From Gracilibacillus salitolerans (GTDB lineage: Bacteria; Bacillota; Bacilli; Bacillales; Amphibacillaceae), in contig NZ_CP045915.1 of NCBI RefSeq assembly GCF_009650095.1, forward strand, positions 248,001-312,000: DNA of 64,000 nucleotides. Direction: 5' to 3'. Shown here one piece after another: positions 27,450 to 36,384 of this stretch; positions within the stretch are counted from its first letter, which is position 1, and the number at the start of each line of letters is the position of its first letter. The notes under the pieces were generated by a model that saw only the letters and a list, made by a program, of their open reading frames with translations, was not told where the DNA came from and did not search any database. A program made the position numbers and the translations under genes.

Positions 27450-27956
27450 TCAATTAACTATTTTCGCAACCAAAGTATGATGCTTACGGATACGTGTTTT
27501 CTTTCTTTCTTCTTCATCGTCACTGTGAACATCGATCCAGTGAATAAGATATTGTTTATTTATATGGTCGAAATCCATAGCCAGAGACCCTTGAGTGAAT
27601 GTAATAAAATTGGCTAAAATTGCAATACTGTTTGAACCTATAAGAGATGTTTTTATACTAACGATTCGGGGAGAATATGATGGTTTAATTTCGAATGCAT
27701 GTTTGGATACTTTGAATGCAGATAAAAACAGATCATAGATAAAAGCAATGATTACCATAAATATGTAATATATTTTCTTAGGGAAATCTTTCGTTCCATC
27801 TTTCAGTTGTATTAATTTAAACAAATCCTCAGCCAACATAAACGATATAATGGAACAAATAATAGTACCTAACAAAAATACCTCGATATTAACGCGGCCT
27901 GCAAAAACAAACCATAATGCCAAAGTTATAATAAATGTTAATAATTTTTTCTTCAA
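27450..27956 (-). CDS. mrpE: Mrp antiporter subunit MrpE
   Basis: The 168-residue protein is of typical MrpE/PhaE length. It has membrane segments at the N-terminus (LTFIITLALWFVFAGRVNIE and a second up to about 45) and middle, then the conserved cytoplasmic region with SPRIVSIKTSLIGSNSIAIL, ANFITFTQGSLAMDF and YLIHWIDV. It is the first gene of the operon; TTG start behind GAGGT. A 64-base gap separates it from mrpF. No promoter was identified with certainty in 27957-28253, a stretch with no other recognised gene. Confidence 0.9.
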   Translation of the reverse strand: MKKKLLTFIITLALWFVFAGRVNIEVFLLGTIICSIISFMLAEDLFKLIQLKDGTKDFPKKIYYIFMVIIAFIYDLFLSAFKVSKHAFEIKPSYSPRIVSIKTSLIGSNSIAILANFITFTQGSLAMDFDHINKQYLIHWIDVHSDDEEERKKTRIRKHHTLVAKIVN

Positions 27957-28253
27957 ATTATGTACCTCACTTTAAATTTAGTAAAATTGGCTACTACAGT
28001 TGTAATCAATGGAAAACAAATTTAGTAGTTCTTATTATTACCATAGGATGAGTTATTATTATTAAAATATTTAAATTCTAAGGATAAGGAGAAATCCAAT
28101 GCGGTATTTTCGTTTTTGGGACACCTACAACTGTAGGCAAGTTGAATATTCGGCAAATAAAGAAATGAATACGTAGAGCATATAGGGAATGGCAAAAGGC
28201 AGATAACCAGTGCGTCTTCTAGGTTTATTAATACACTAGAACTGTACAAATAG

Positions 28254-28529
28254 CAGAAAATCTCACTGGAACAATTGTTGCGAGCTACTGAAAATGTTGG
28301 GTTCAATAATGTAATAGGTGCCTTTCGTAATATTCCAAATGGTGAACATGGAACACTATTCTATGAAAAGTCTGTTCAGGGGGAAACATTAGTTATTACA
28401 TTAACTGATAGCATCTGTATGTTGCATGAAAATGAACAACAAGCAAATTTGTTTAATGAAATTGAAGGAAGATGGAACCTAATCGAAAGTGTTTGGACAG
28501 AAAATAATCCAAAGTTAGAAGTAATTTGA
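28254..28529 (+). pseudogene. C-terminal fragment of an unrecognised gene
   Basis: An open frame of 91 codons bounded by TAG upstream has no proper start but natural protein composition (LRATENVGFNNVIGAFRNIP, GEHGTLFYEKSVQGETLVIT, NLFNEIEGRWNLIESVWTEN). It looks like the last part of a longer protein whose 5' region was deleted. I recall no certain family. It ends 20 bases before a likewise 5'-truncated acetyltransferase, suggesting a shared deletion history. Confidence 0.4.
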
Positions 28530-28548
28530 TGGGGAGCTTGAACATTTT

Positions 28549-29016
28549 TTGGTTCTGAAGACTACTACACCAGAAAGGTATTCCAATCCTGAAGCAATTG
28601 GCTCAACATATGAAAGAGAAGTGCATTTTCCAACTGAAACAGTTGTAGACCGAATAAAACCATCAAAGGACAAATTTGTTTTAGGCTCTTTTGATAAAGA
28701 AAATTCATTATTTGGAATTGTTACTTTTGTACGAGAGAGTAATATCAAAATGTCCCATAAAGGAAATGTTTTCGGTATGTATGTGGATTCAGTAGTTAGA
28801 AGACAAGGACTTGGAAAATCGCTTATTCTTGAACTTATAAAAAACGTAAATAAGTGTGAAGGACTAGAACAAATATATTTAACAGTAATATCAAATAATA
28901 AATCTGCCAAGAAACTATATGAGTCTGTCGGGTTTGAAGTCTATGGAACTGAGCGAAACGCAATAAAATTTAATGGGCAATATTATGATAAAGACTTAAT
29001 GGTGTATTTTATATAA
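28549..29016 (+). CDS. GNAT family N-acetyltransferase, probably 5'-truncated
   Basis: The frame has PEAIGSTYEREVHFP, GNVFGMYVDSVVRRQGLGKS (acetyl-CoA loop RRQGLGKS at about residue 85), and IYLTVISNNKSAKKLYESVG, all typical of GNAT enzymes. The usual first strand and helix (about 25-30 residues before PEA) are absent; instead a TTG start follows GGGGAG at a stretched distance. Either a shortened protein is made or the gene is dead. Nothing else of interest lies between 29017 and 29226. Confidence 0.65.
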   Translation: MVLKTTTPERYSNPEAIGSTYEREVHFPTETVVDRIKPSKDKFVLGSFDKENSLFGIVTFVRESNIKMSHKGNVFGMYVDSVVRRQGLGKSLILELIKNVNKCEGLEQIYLTVISNNKSAKKLYESVGFEVYGTERNAIKFNGQYYDKDLMVYFI

Positions 29017-29226
29017 GTTCTTCAACTATAATGTGCGATTGCTTAAGAACAGTGATCTCTTTTTCTTTAAGTGAATGGCAGGATTGTTGAAGAAGAAAGG
29101 GTTTACAATAAGCTGTTAAATTTGTTATATTTAACCTAATCTTTCGAATGGGTAAATGGAATGTTTTACCCTCTTGTTCGAAGTAATTGGTTTCAGCATA
29201 ATTAAATCAATAATTAATGACAAATC

Positions 29227-29418
29227 AATGCATTAGAAGGAATTTTACCGATTATTAAAGCTGGTCAAAAATCAGCAGAAATTGTACATAAAGATCCAGT
29301 TAAATTAGCTGCTTTATACTTTGCGGTAATCCAAGGGATTGCGATGCAACAGCTTTAAGGTAATAAAATAATTCCACCACCTGATGTGGAACTTATTTTG
29401 AGAATCTTTAAAACATAA
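29227..29418 (+). pseudogene. TetR-family regulator C-terminal remnant
   Basis: The frame NALEGILPIIKAGQKSAEIV, HKDPVKLAALYFAVIQGIAM, QQL, stop, then GNKIIPPPDVELILRIFKT, stop, fits the last two helices of a TetR ligand-binding domain. No DNA-binding part is found upstream. It lies in 29017-29652, which otherwise holds no gene. Confidence 0.55.
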
Positions 29419-29652
29419 TAAGTCGATTGATAATGATGTTGGTTGGATAAAGATGAGAGAGGTTTGTCGCCATAATCAACATTGATCTACAAACCATATT
29501 ACACCTTACTGTGAATTTAAAAGTTGATTCAAATTAACGAAATGGTATTTGGGGGCTTGCTGAATTAACAAAATCCTCTACGTATCGTCGAATTCATATG
29601 AAAAGATATCATAACTAGAGCCTACAATACCTTGCATTTGGAGGTTTTTAAC

Positions 29653-29718
29653 ATGTATCAACCAGTATCCAAGGAAAATCAGCAACTTCTCTTGGCCGGA
29701 GGTTTTGGTGGGTTATGA
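29653..29718 (+). CDS. 21-residue leader peptide overlapping the AraC gene
   Basis: ATG 29653 follows a strong TTGGAGG and encodes MYQPVSKENQQLLLAGGFGG plus Leu. Its stop overlaps the AraC start as TTATGA, so ribosomes ending here could restart on the AraC gene, whose own ribosome site is poorly spaced. It could also be a decayed gene start. Translation is inferred only from the signals. Confidence 0.4.
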   Translation: MYQPVSKENQQLLLAGGFGGL

Positions 29719-30551
29719 GAACAATAAACTTTACAGTCTTGCCGCCACCAAAGGTATTGAGACGCGATATTGAGTGTCTTAGGATTGCCTCACATACGGG
29801 TAGTGAAGCACTTAATGTTAAGGTGTGCCCGAATGGCCTTCCTGGTATTGTGTTCCAGCTTTCTACCGATGATTCAGCTGCTATAGAATGTCTTACGACC
29901 CGCTCGGCCCAAATCTCGAATATCCCCATATTGTTTCTACATGGACAAGGTGCGGAACCAAGTGTCATGCACTTCAGAAACAAGCCGTACACGACAAAAC
30001 AGGTGGTCTTCAAGTCTCACGCGCTCTATACCCTGTTTGGTATGGATGCATCCTCGCTCAACCAAGGTTTTCTAGTGCCAGACCAATTTGGCGCAAAAGA
30101 GCTTGAGAATCAGCTTTTAGCCGCCAGAACAAATGCTGAGCGAATTACTCTCCTCGGCGAATTCCTGATCACAAAGCTGGAACAAACGAGTAAAAGGGAT
30201 GAACTCATCGAGCAGGCACTGGGTTTTATTCGTTTCCACATTTCAACTGTCAAAGTGAAAGATTTATTGTCGACATTTCATATTTCGGAGCGTCAATTCC
30301 AAAAGCGTTTTGCCCGAGTCGTTGGCATGCCACCCCAGTTGTACATTCGAGTAAAGCGAGTGAATGAGGCACTGAGGATGATGAATACGGGGCAGTACGA
30401 ACGATTTTCAGATATCGCTTACGCCCTTAATTTTTATGATCAATCGCATTTTATCCGTGACATCAAAGCGTTTTCCTGGGTTACGCCGAAAAGCATTACG
30501 AATAAGGTAAGTGAATTCCATAGCGATGACGCCGGGTCATCGTATTTATAG
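29715..30551 (+). CDS. AraC-family transcriptional regulator (DUF6597 type)
   Basis: The 278-residue protein has an N-terminal cupin-like DUF6597 sensor (about 1-150, LPPPKVLRRDIECLRIASHT; PNGLPGIVFQLSTDD) and a C-terminal AraC double helix-turn-helix (about 190-262: KDLLSTFHISERQFQKRF and FSDIAYALNFYDQSHFIRDI). The second recognition helix is well conserved. Base composition is richer in GC than the flanks, shared with the next gene, which points to transfer. It is followed after 82 bases by the RibD-C reductase, a common neighbour pair. Confidence 0.9.
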   Translation: MRTINFTVLPPPKVLRRDIECLRIASHTGSEALNVKVCPNGLPGIVFQLSTDDSAAIECLTTRSAQISNIPILFLHGQGAEPSVMHFRNKPYTTKQVVFKSHALYTLFGMDASSLNQGFLVPDQFGAKELENQLLAARTNAERITLLGEFLITKLEQTSKRDELIEQALGFIRFHISTVKVKDLLSTFHISERQFQKRFARVVGMPPQLYIRVKRVNEALRMMNTGQYERFSDIAYALNFYDQSHFIRDIKAFSWVTPKSITNKVSEFHSDDAGSSYL

Positions 30552-30633
30552 CAAAAATGACGGCTTTGTACAATTTTAAATCACTCTTTCCAATTATAAT
30601 GGATATGTAAAACATAAAGGAGGGAGCATTACG

Positions 30634-31206
30634 ATGCGTAAAGTCAAAATGATTAACCGAGTTTCTATTGATGGTTATTTTGCCAGTCTCAACGAAATGA
30701 CTGGAGGTATGGACTGGTTCGTCCCAGATAATGACGTCGATAAAACTACTCACGAGATGGTGAAGGCAGATACGCTCATAGCAGGCAAGGCTACTTTTGA
30801 GTTGTTCGAGGCTTCATGGCCGCCCGTTCTGCAAGACCCGAACGCTCCGAAAGAATTGAAGGCGTTGGCGCAAGAGCTGACTGACATGAGGAAAATTGTC
30901 TTCTCAGAAACGATGAGGAAGTCCGACTGGGAGAACACTGAATTTTATAGTGGCGATATCACTGAAATTGTGAGGAAGCTAAAGGAAGAAGATGGATCTG
31001 ACATTCTCATCATGGGCAGCGGCACCGTCGTGCAGCAACTTACTAATGCCGGCCTAATAGACGATTATGTGTTCATTATGACACCAGTCATCGCTAGCGG
31101 AGGAAAGCTACTTTTTAAAGAGGTTAATCAAAACGAGCTTACGTTCCTCAAAGCTAAGAGTTTTGCTTCTGGTAACGTGCTGCTGCACTACGTTGCTGCT
31201 GAATAG
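30634..31206 (+). CDS. Dihydrofolate reductase-like (RibD C-terminal domain) protein
   Basis: The 190-residue protein is of the RibD_C/YwjB/YyaP group: RVSIDGYFASLNEMTGGMDW, then AGKATFELFEASWP, and GSGTVVQQLTNAGLIDDYVF. These bind NADPH in the dihydrofolate reductase fold; real substrates are mostly unknown, although riboflavin-pathway reductases share it. ATG has AAAGGAGGG upstream. GC content is high for the window. It probably belongs with the AraC gene before it; the relic of an IS110 end begins 8 bases after the stop. Confidence 0.88.
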   Translation: MRKVKMINRVSIDGYFASLNEMTGGMDWFVPDNDVDKTTHEMVKADTLIAGKATFELFEASWPPVLQDPNAPKELKALAQELTDMRKIVFSETMRKSDWENTEFYSGDITEIVRKLKEEDGSDILIMGSGTVVQQLTNAGLIDDYVFIMTPVIASGGKLLFKEVNQNELTFLKAKSFASGNVLLHYVAAE

Positions 31207-31213
31207 TTCAAGG

Positions 31214-31487
31214 GATAACAGGATCCATATGAATCACAACTCCTTTAAAAGATTTGCCGGTGCGCCCCTGTATTACTTGTAGTGTCATAGCTTCGCTTGT
31301 TAATGGGATCGAGTCCTAACCAGCCTCAAACATGTTTCTACAAGGAGGAGGTGGACAGTATTACGGACGGGATCAGCGCCCCACGGGCCAGATCGTCCTA
31401 CCCCGGCTACCTTAAGCATAAAACCTATTAAAAATAGGTCAATCAGAAATGGCTTGCTGACCCTATAATACAAACGGTCCAGTTAAT
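31214..31487 (-). mobile_element. Solo relic of an IS110 non-coding end
   Basis: This stretch is similar to 9745-10020 of the IS110 element along its full length (shared blocks CATAGCTTCGCTTGTTAA, GCCCCACGGGC, CTACCCCGGCTAC, and the final AGTTAATT). On the minus strand it ends with AAAGGAG, and ATG 31228 starts MDPVI, matching the transposase start MNPVV, followed at once by CCT TGA. So only the candidate bridge-RNA region and five codons remain. The sequence 31488-31599 before the DUF899 gene contains no other feature. It differs enough from the other copy to come from a separate element. Confidence 0.7.
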
Positions 31488-31599
31488 TGAATAAAAAGCG
31501 ATGACCAGGAAATAAAGGAAATGTTCTTAGCAATTGAGAAGAAGTCCATAGCCATTGTTCGTGATAAGCTTAAGGAAACAAAAAAAGGGAGAAGACTAT

Positions 31600-32412
31600 A
31601 TGAAAAAAAAGCAGAATCATCTGCAACTACCAAATGTCGTGTCACGAGACGAATGGCTTGTGGCTCGTAAGGGATTGCTGGCCAAAGAGAAGGAATTCAC
31701 TAGGAAACGGGATGCGCTGAATGCCGAGCGCCGTCAACTCCCAATGGTAGAGATTAATAAGGACTATCTCTTAAATGGTCCGTATGGTAAAACGAGTTTG
31801 CTTGATCTGTTTGAAGGGCGTCCTCAACTTATCGTGCATCACTTCATGTTCGATCCTGATTGGGAAGCAGGTTGCCCAGCTTGCTCGTTGGCTGCGGATA
31901 ATATCGGCCATCTTGCGCACCTACATGCACGCAACACGTCACTGGCTCTGATCTCCCGTGCTCCGTTTTCCAAGCTCCAACGTTACAAGGAACGCATGGG
32001 TTGGAACATTCCTTGGTACTCGTCCTACGATAGTGACTTTAACTATGACTTTCACGTTACGCTGGACGAATCCATCGCTCCGATTGAATACAACTACCTG
32101 ACCAAAGACGAGCTTGTTCAGAATGGAGTACCCGTTGATTCCGAACAGTCAATAGAAGTGCCTGGCGTGAGCAGCTTTCTTCGCGATGGCGAAAGAATTT
32201 TTCACACGTATACGACTTACGCCCGTGGAACTGACCTACTACTTGGTTTCTTCAACTACCTCGATTTAACAGCTCTTGGCAGGCAGGAGGACTGGGAACA
32301 GCCTCCTGGACGCAGTGACGGCAATGGCAAGACATGGCTCCGCCGTCATGACGAATATGATCACTCTGAGGAGTCGGACTCCTGTTGCCATTCAAAAAAG
32401 AGTGATTTGTAA
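31600..32412 (+). CDS. DUF899 thioredoxin-like protein
   Basis: The 270-residue protein matches the DUF899 family: NVVSRDEWLVARKGLLAKEK at the start, FDPDWEAGCPACSLAADNIG with a CxxC (about residues 90-93) and ISRAPFSKLQRYKERMGWNI. The CxxC in a thioredoxin-like fold suggests a redox role; no substrate is established. ATG 31600 (GGAGAAG upstream) is preferred to the longer frame at 31555. The C-terminus is unusual, ending in an acidic and Cys-containing tail (EESDSCCHSKKSDL). Confidence 0.88.
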   Translation: MKKKQNHLQLPNVVSRDEWLVARKGLLAKEKEFTRKRDALNAERRQLPMVEINKDYLLNGPYGKTSLLDLFEGRPQLIVHHFMFDPDWEAGCPACSLAADNIGHLAHLHARNTSLALISRAPFSKLQRYKERMGWNIPWYSSYDSDFNYDFHVTLDESIAPIEYNYLTKDELVQNGVPVDSEQSIEVPGVSSFLRDGERIFHTYTTYARGTDLLLGFFNYLDLTALGRQEDWEQPPGRSDGNGKTWLRRHDEYDHSEESDSCCHSKKSDL

Positions 32413-32553
32413 TCCACGTAGCTCATCAGTATATAAATATTAATTAACAAAACGGGCGAATGAACGGAATAAGAAGTGTGTTCGTCTTGCGAATAAGGGC
32501 AGTTGAAGAAGGATGTTTCTGTTGTTAGCGAATTGTACGAGGAGGTATGAGAT

Positions 32554-32994
32554 ATGAAGATCAATAGAATAGATCATGTGGGTGTAATCGTAAATGACCT
32601 TTCGGAAGCTAAAGCGTTTTTTCTCGATCTTGGACTTGAAGTGCAAGGAGAAGGAGAAGTGGAAGGAGAGTGGGTGGAACGGATAATTGGGCTTAATGAC
32701 GTTAGAGAGACGGTTGTAATGTTAGGAGTGCCAGGCGGTCAGGCAACTATAGAACTGGTCAAATTCCATAAGCCATCAGATGAAAAAGGTATTCAGCAAT
32801 CTTTTGCAAATACCTTGGGTATCCGGCATATTGCATTTGCTGTTGAAGGTATAGAAGCCGTTGTTGCCAAATTGAAAAAGAAAGGCGCGCAACTTTTTGG
32901 TGAGATACAAAACTACGAAAATACTTATAAATTATGCTACGTTCGTGGGCCAGAGGGAATTATTTTAGAGTTGGCTGAGAAAATCAAATCTTAA
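32554..32994 (+). CDS. VOC-family (glyoxalase-like) protein
   Basis: The 146-residue protein shows the paired beta-alpha-beta-beta-beta modules of vicinal oxygen chelate proteins. Metal-ligand type positions are visible: His in IDHVGVIVNDL (about 7), Glu in ATIELVKFHKP (about 70), His in IRHIAFAVEGIE (about 91) and Glu in GIILELAEK (about 141). This HEHE-like set suggests an active metal enzyme such as an epimerase or lyase. ATG behind GAGGAGG. A terminator follows. Confidence 0.88.
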   Translation: MKINRIDHVGVIVNDLSEAKAFFLDLGLEVQGEGEVEGEWVERIIGLNDVRETVVMLGVPGGQATIELVKFHKPSDEKGIQQSFANTLGIRHIAFAVEGIEAVVAKLKKKGAQLFGEIQNYENTYKLCYVRGPEGIILELAEKIKS

Positions 32995-33143
32995 AGTTGT
33001 TCCTATAACGCGATTGCTGAATAACGAATCAACTTTATTCTTCGAAAAAAAGTGGAATTGTTATTTTTGTTAACAAAAAGTCGAATGATGTTTAATTTGA
33101 AGTTATAGGTAAAAAGTGTAAATTTAAAATTGAAATTTTTTTC

Positions 33144-33180
33144 GCCCTCGGCTCTTAAATGGGAGTAGAGGGCTTTTTTT
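33144..33180 (+). terminator. Intrinsic terminator
   Basis: GCCCTC/GAGGGC, extended by GGCTCT...AGTAGAG partial pairing, is followed by seven T. It ends the VOC transcript. Confidence 0.7.
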
Positions 33181-33253
33181 ATGTAGTTACCATTAATAGT
33201 AGCCGCTGAAAGATACATTTGGGTATTTTAAATAATAGGAGGAGCATTGTAAC

Positions 33254-33470
33254 ATGATTGGATATTACCCTCACCCATATAAAGATGAGCTTTATCACTA
33301 AGTAATTTTCTCATCCAGATCTAAGAAATCAGGAAAAAAGATCTCAAATGGATTCAAAGTCAACTGCAGCAATGGATTACCGGTTTGCCAAGTTATCCGA
33401 GCATACTTGCCTTTTTTTAGGTGCGAGAGTGGAGTTATATTTATCTGATTTCAAATTCTTTGCCGATTGA
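33254..33470 (+). pseudogene. Possible TnsD/TniQ N-terminal remnant
   Basis: After AGGAGGAG, ATG 33254 begins MIGYYPHPYKDELYH and stops. The YPxPYxDEL pattern is how TnsD/TniQ proteins of Tn7-like transposons begin. Further on, phases read TAAMD and then LPVCQVIRAYLPF, which could be the TnsD segment after it with a base lost. The evidence is short and the call is tentative. The rest of 33181-33698 shows no other gene. Confidence 0.3.
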
Positions 33471-33698
33471 CTTGAATTTTGCAAGATAAAGTTGCTATCA
33501 ACTCTGATAATATCGAGCAAGTGATAAGAAACTATTACTTTGGGAGTTTGTTATATTAGAAATATAGCCTCACTCTAACTTACTTAAGGTGAACCAACCG
33601 CTGGCATTTTAAAAACTTGACCGTATGAAATTTATTGTGAAACACGTCTTTATATATAGCAACACCAAAAAATTTAAAAAGAAAGGAGAGCTGGCACG

Positions 33699-34685
33699 TT
33701 GCACTTACATGATATAGGAATTGAAGCAAGAAAATTATACGCATCTTTTATCCAATCCGTAGATGAGTTTCGCCCCGCTTTATGGCGGTATTGCTTGCAT
33801 TTGACATCTAATGTTTGGGATGCTGAAGACCTAATGCAAGAAACGTTGATGAAGACATTCGTTTCATTAGGACAAATCAGACATCCCTTCATACCAAAAT
33901 CATACTTATTTCGCATTGCCTCCAATACTTGGATCGACCAACGCAGAAAAATTCAACCGATCGAAACGAATCATTTCCCTGAAAGCATTGAAATGAAGGA
34001 TCCCCAACATGATTATAGCCTACATGTACTGGAGGGGATTGAAATTTTAATTAGCTCCCTAACACCGCGACATGTTGTAGTCGTGTTATTGAGTGATGTG
34101 TTTGATTTCTCTGCTCAGGAGGTAGCCGATATGCTGCAAACAACTGAAGGGGCGGTGCATGCGATGCTTTCAAGAGCAAGAGCTAATCTGAAATCCAATG
34201 ACCCAGATGGACATACGAGAAAGAGAAAAAGTTCATCCATGACAGAGAGAAACTTACCTCTTCTTTCTCAATACGTACAGGCATTTCATCTTAAAGATAC
34301 AGCAATGCTAATGGATTTATATGCCCAGCATGGCGAAATTCAATTTTTGAACACGGGCATTGTCCGAGGTCGGAATTCGATTGAATCGACCATGAATTGG
34401 TCGTCCTATCCGGAATCGTTTCACACGGAATGGAGATGGTTGTGGGGAGAGCCGGTTGTACTGTTTATTGCCGATAGAGGAAATCGCCAAACCCTGTGGC
34501 GAGCACAAATTCTAGATTTTGAAGAAGGAAAAGTTGTAAAAGATAAAAACTACTTTTTCTGCAGGGAAGTCATGTTGGAGATCGCTGAATATCTTCAATT
34601 GCCAATTGATCCAGATACTCAAGCTCATTATGAACAACCATGGAAATATTCAGTTTCATGCCCCATCGGGATCAATTCGAAATAA
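33699..34685 (+). CDS. ECF sigma factor with SnoaL-like C-terminal domain
   Basis: The 328-residue protein has sigma region 2 (WRYCLHLTSNVWDAEDLMQE, about 27-46, then KSYLFRIASNTWIDQRRK), region 4 (FDFSAQEVADMLQTTEGAVH and AMLSRARANL, about 148-180) and then a nuclear-transport-factor-2/SnoaL-like domain of about 120 residues (YVQAFHLKDTAMLMDLYAQH onward). ECF factors with such C-terminal domains usually lack an anti-sigma factor and the domain itself controls activity. TTG start behind GGAGAG. The MFS and monooxygenase genes that follow at 29 and 74 bases are probable targets and form one unit. Confidence 0.88.
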   Translation: MHLHDIGIEARKLYASFIQSVDEFRPALWRYCLHLTSNVWDAEDLMQETLMKTFVSLGQIRHPFIPKSYLFRIASNTWIDQRRKIQPIETNHFPESIEMKDPQHDYSLHVLEGIEILISSLTPRHVVVVLLSDVFDFSAQEVADMLQTTEGAVHAMLSRARANLKSNDPDGHTRKRKSSSMTERNLPLLSQYVQAFHLKDTAMLMDLYAQHGEIQFLNTGIVRGRNSIESTMNWSSYPESFHTEWRWLWGEPVVLFIADRGNRQTLWRAQILDFEEGKVVKDKNYFFCREVMLEIAEYLQLPIDPDTQAHYEQPWKYSVSCPIGINSK

Positions 34686-34714
34686 AATGATAGAGTAGAG
34701 AGGTGGAGATACGA

Positions 34715-36310
34715 TTGACTGATGAAAAGAAATCAGCTTTATCAACAGAAGTACCGAGAAAAGCCGGAGGAAGAGAATGGATAGGGCTGGCAGTCTTGGC
34801 TTTGCCTACTTTGCTGTTATCCATCGATTTAAGTGTTCTTCATTTGGCTTTGCCATATTTAAGCGCGGACCTTGGTGCGGATAGCACTCAACTATTGTGG
34901 ATCACAGATATCTACGGGTTTATGATTGCAGGATTATTGATAACAATGGGTACTTTAGGCGACCACATCGGTCGTCGAAAACTATTGATGATTGGTGGTG
35001 CGGTATTTGGCATCGCTTCAGTACTGGCAGCTTATTCCACGAGTCCTGAAATGCTAATAACCACTCGGGCACTGATGGGGATAGCTGGAGCCACACTCAT
35101 GCCGTCAACTTTGGCTTTAATTACTAACATGTTTGGTGAACCAAGGCAGAGGGGGGTGGCCATTGCCGTATGGATGAGCTGTTTTATGGGAGGGATGGCA
35201 TTCGGACCGGTGATCGGAGGCGCGTTCATAGAGTGGTTCTGGTGGGGGGCGGTATTCCTGCTGGGGGTGCCGGTGATGCTTCTTCTTTTGATAACCGCCC
35301 CTATCCTGCTGCCTGAGTTCCGCAATACTGAGGCCGGCAAACTGGATCTGATAAGTGTAGCTCTGTTGCTTGCGACGATCTTACCCATTATTTATGGTTT
35401 CAAAGAACTGGCGCGACATGGCTGGCAGGGCGGGACGATTGCCGTTGCTATAGTAGGAGTGTGTTTCGGCGTATTATTCTGTTACCGACAATTCAGGCTT
35501 ACCCATCCGCTTTTGGACCTGCACCTATTTGGTAATCGCACATTTAGTAGCGCATTGGTCATCTCAATGCTCGTTGGGGCGGTTCAGGGCGGAATTCTTT
35601 TTCTAATCAATCTGCATCTGCAATTGGTAGAAGGCCTTTCACCACTGATAGCGGGGCTCTGGCTCGTACCTTCCTCTCTCGCAATGATTGCTGCTACGAT
35701 GCTGGCCCCGTTTCTAGCAAAACGGATACGTCCGGCTTATGTCATCGCAGCTGGACTCTTGTTCTCAGCGATAGGGTACCAGATCCTGTACCAGTTGGAA
35801 AGTACCGGGAGCCTGACGGTTGCTATCATGGGTATCGTCATGGTGATGATGGGGGTAGGACCAATGGGGGCTTTGGCGACAGATTTGATTGTTGGATCCG
35901 CTCCACCTGAGAAGGCCGGAGCAGCAGCGGCTGTATCAGAGAGCGGGGCCGAATTTGGAATTGCCTTGGGAATCGCCGCCTTAGGCAGTCTAGGTACAGC
36001 CATTTACCGCCGACAAGTACTTATTCCAGAGGGTGTACCGATCGAGTCTGCTGAGTCTGCCAGTGAGAGCATTATAGGAGCAGTGTCCACTGCTGAACAA
36101 CTATATGCTCCTTTGGGAACTGAGTTACTTGGCTCAGCCCGTGAAGCATTCACTACCGGACTGAATGCCTCCGCTCTTCTCAGCACTGTTCTATTTATCG
36201 CCCTTGCCTTGGCTTCAGTCATTTTACTTAGACACGTTCGTCCGAGTGATGAAAGTTTGAATGTTCAGACCAACGAACCTCAGAATACTGAATGGGGACA
36301 AAGTAACTAA
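34715..36310 (+). CDS. MFS multidrug transporter, DHA2 (14-segment) type
   Basis: The protein of about 531 residues has 14 predicted membrane segments, with LPTLLLSIDLSVLHLALPYL in segment 1, DIYGFMIAGLLITMGTLGDH/IGRRK (motif A) and MGIAGATLMPSTLALI (motif C). It resembles QacA/EmrB/SmvA exporters of cationic antiseptics and dyes. TTG 34715 behind GGTGGAG is preferred to GTG 34703, which lies inside the ribosome site. GC-rich codon usage compared with flanking genes. It follows the sigma factor closely and precedes the small monooxygenase. Confidence 0.9.
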   Translation: MTDEKKSALSTEVPRKAGGREWIGLAVLALPTLLLSIDLSVLHLALPYLSADLGADSTQLLWITDIYGFMIAGLLITMGTLGDHIGRRKLLMIGGAVFGIASVLAAYSTSPEMLITTRALMGIAGATLMPSTLALITNMFGEPRQRGVAIAVWMSCFMGGMAFGPVIGGAFIEWFWWGAVFLLGVPVMLLLLITAPILLPEFRNTEAGKLDLISVALLLATILPIIYGFKELARHGWQGGTIAVAIVGVCFGVLFCYRQFRLTHPLLDLHLFGNRTFSSALVISMLVGAVQGGILFLINLHLQLVEGLSPLIAGLWLVPSSLAMIAATMLAPFLAKRIRPAYVIAAGLLFSAIGYQILYQLESTGSLTVAIMGIVMVMMGVGPMGALATDLIVGSAPPEKAGAAAAVSESGAEFGIALGIAALGSLGTAIYRRQVLIPEGVPIESAESASESIIGAVSTAEQLYAPLGTELLGSAREAFTTGLNASALLSTVLFIALALASVILLRHVRPSDESLNVQTNEPQNTEWGQSN

Positions 36311-36384
36311 GCATATTTTTAAATCCATTGAGCGTGATATGTCTAAAGGAAGGCACTAGATCTAAATAAGGAGGTCGTAACACT

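Noticed and set aside
10021..31545. GAAATGTTCCTAGC at 10025 resembles GAAATGTTCTTAGC near 31519, beyond the IS110 relic
   Set aside because: A single 14-base match at different distances from the shared IS110 end; in the first case it lies inside the group II intron. Probably chance, though it should be kept in mind when fixing the IS110 ends.
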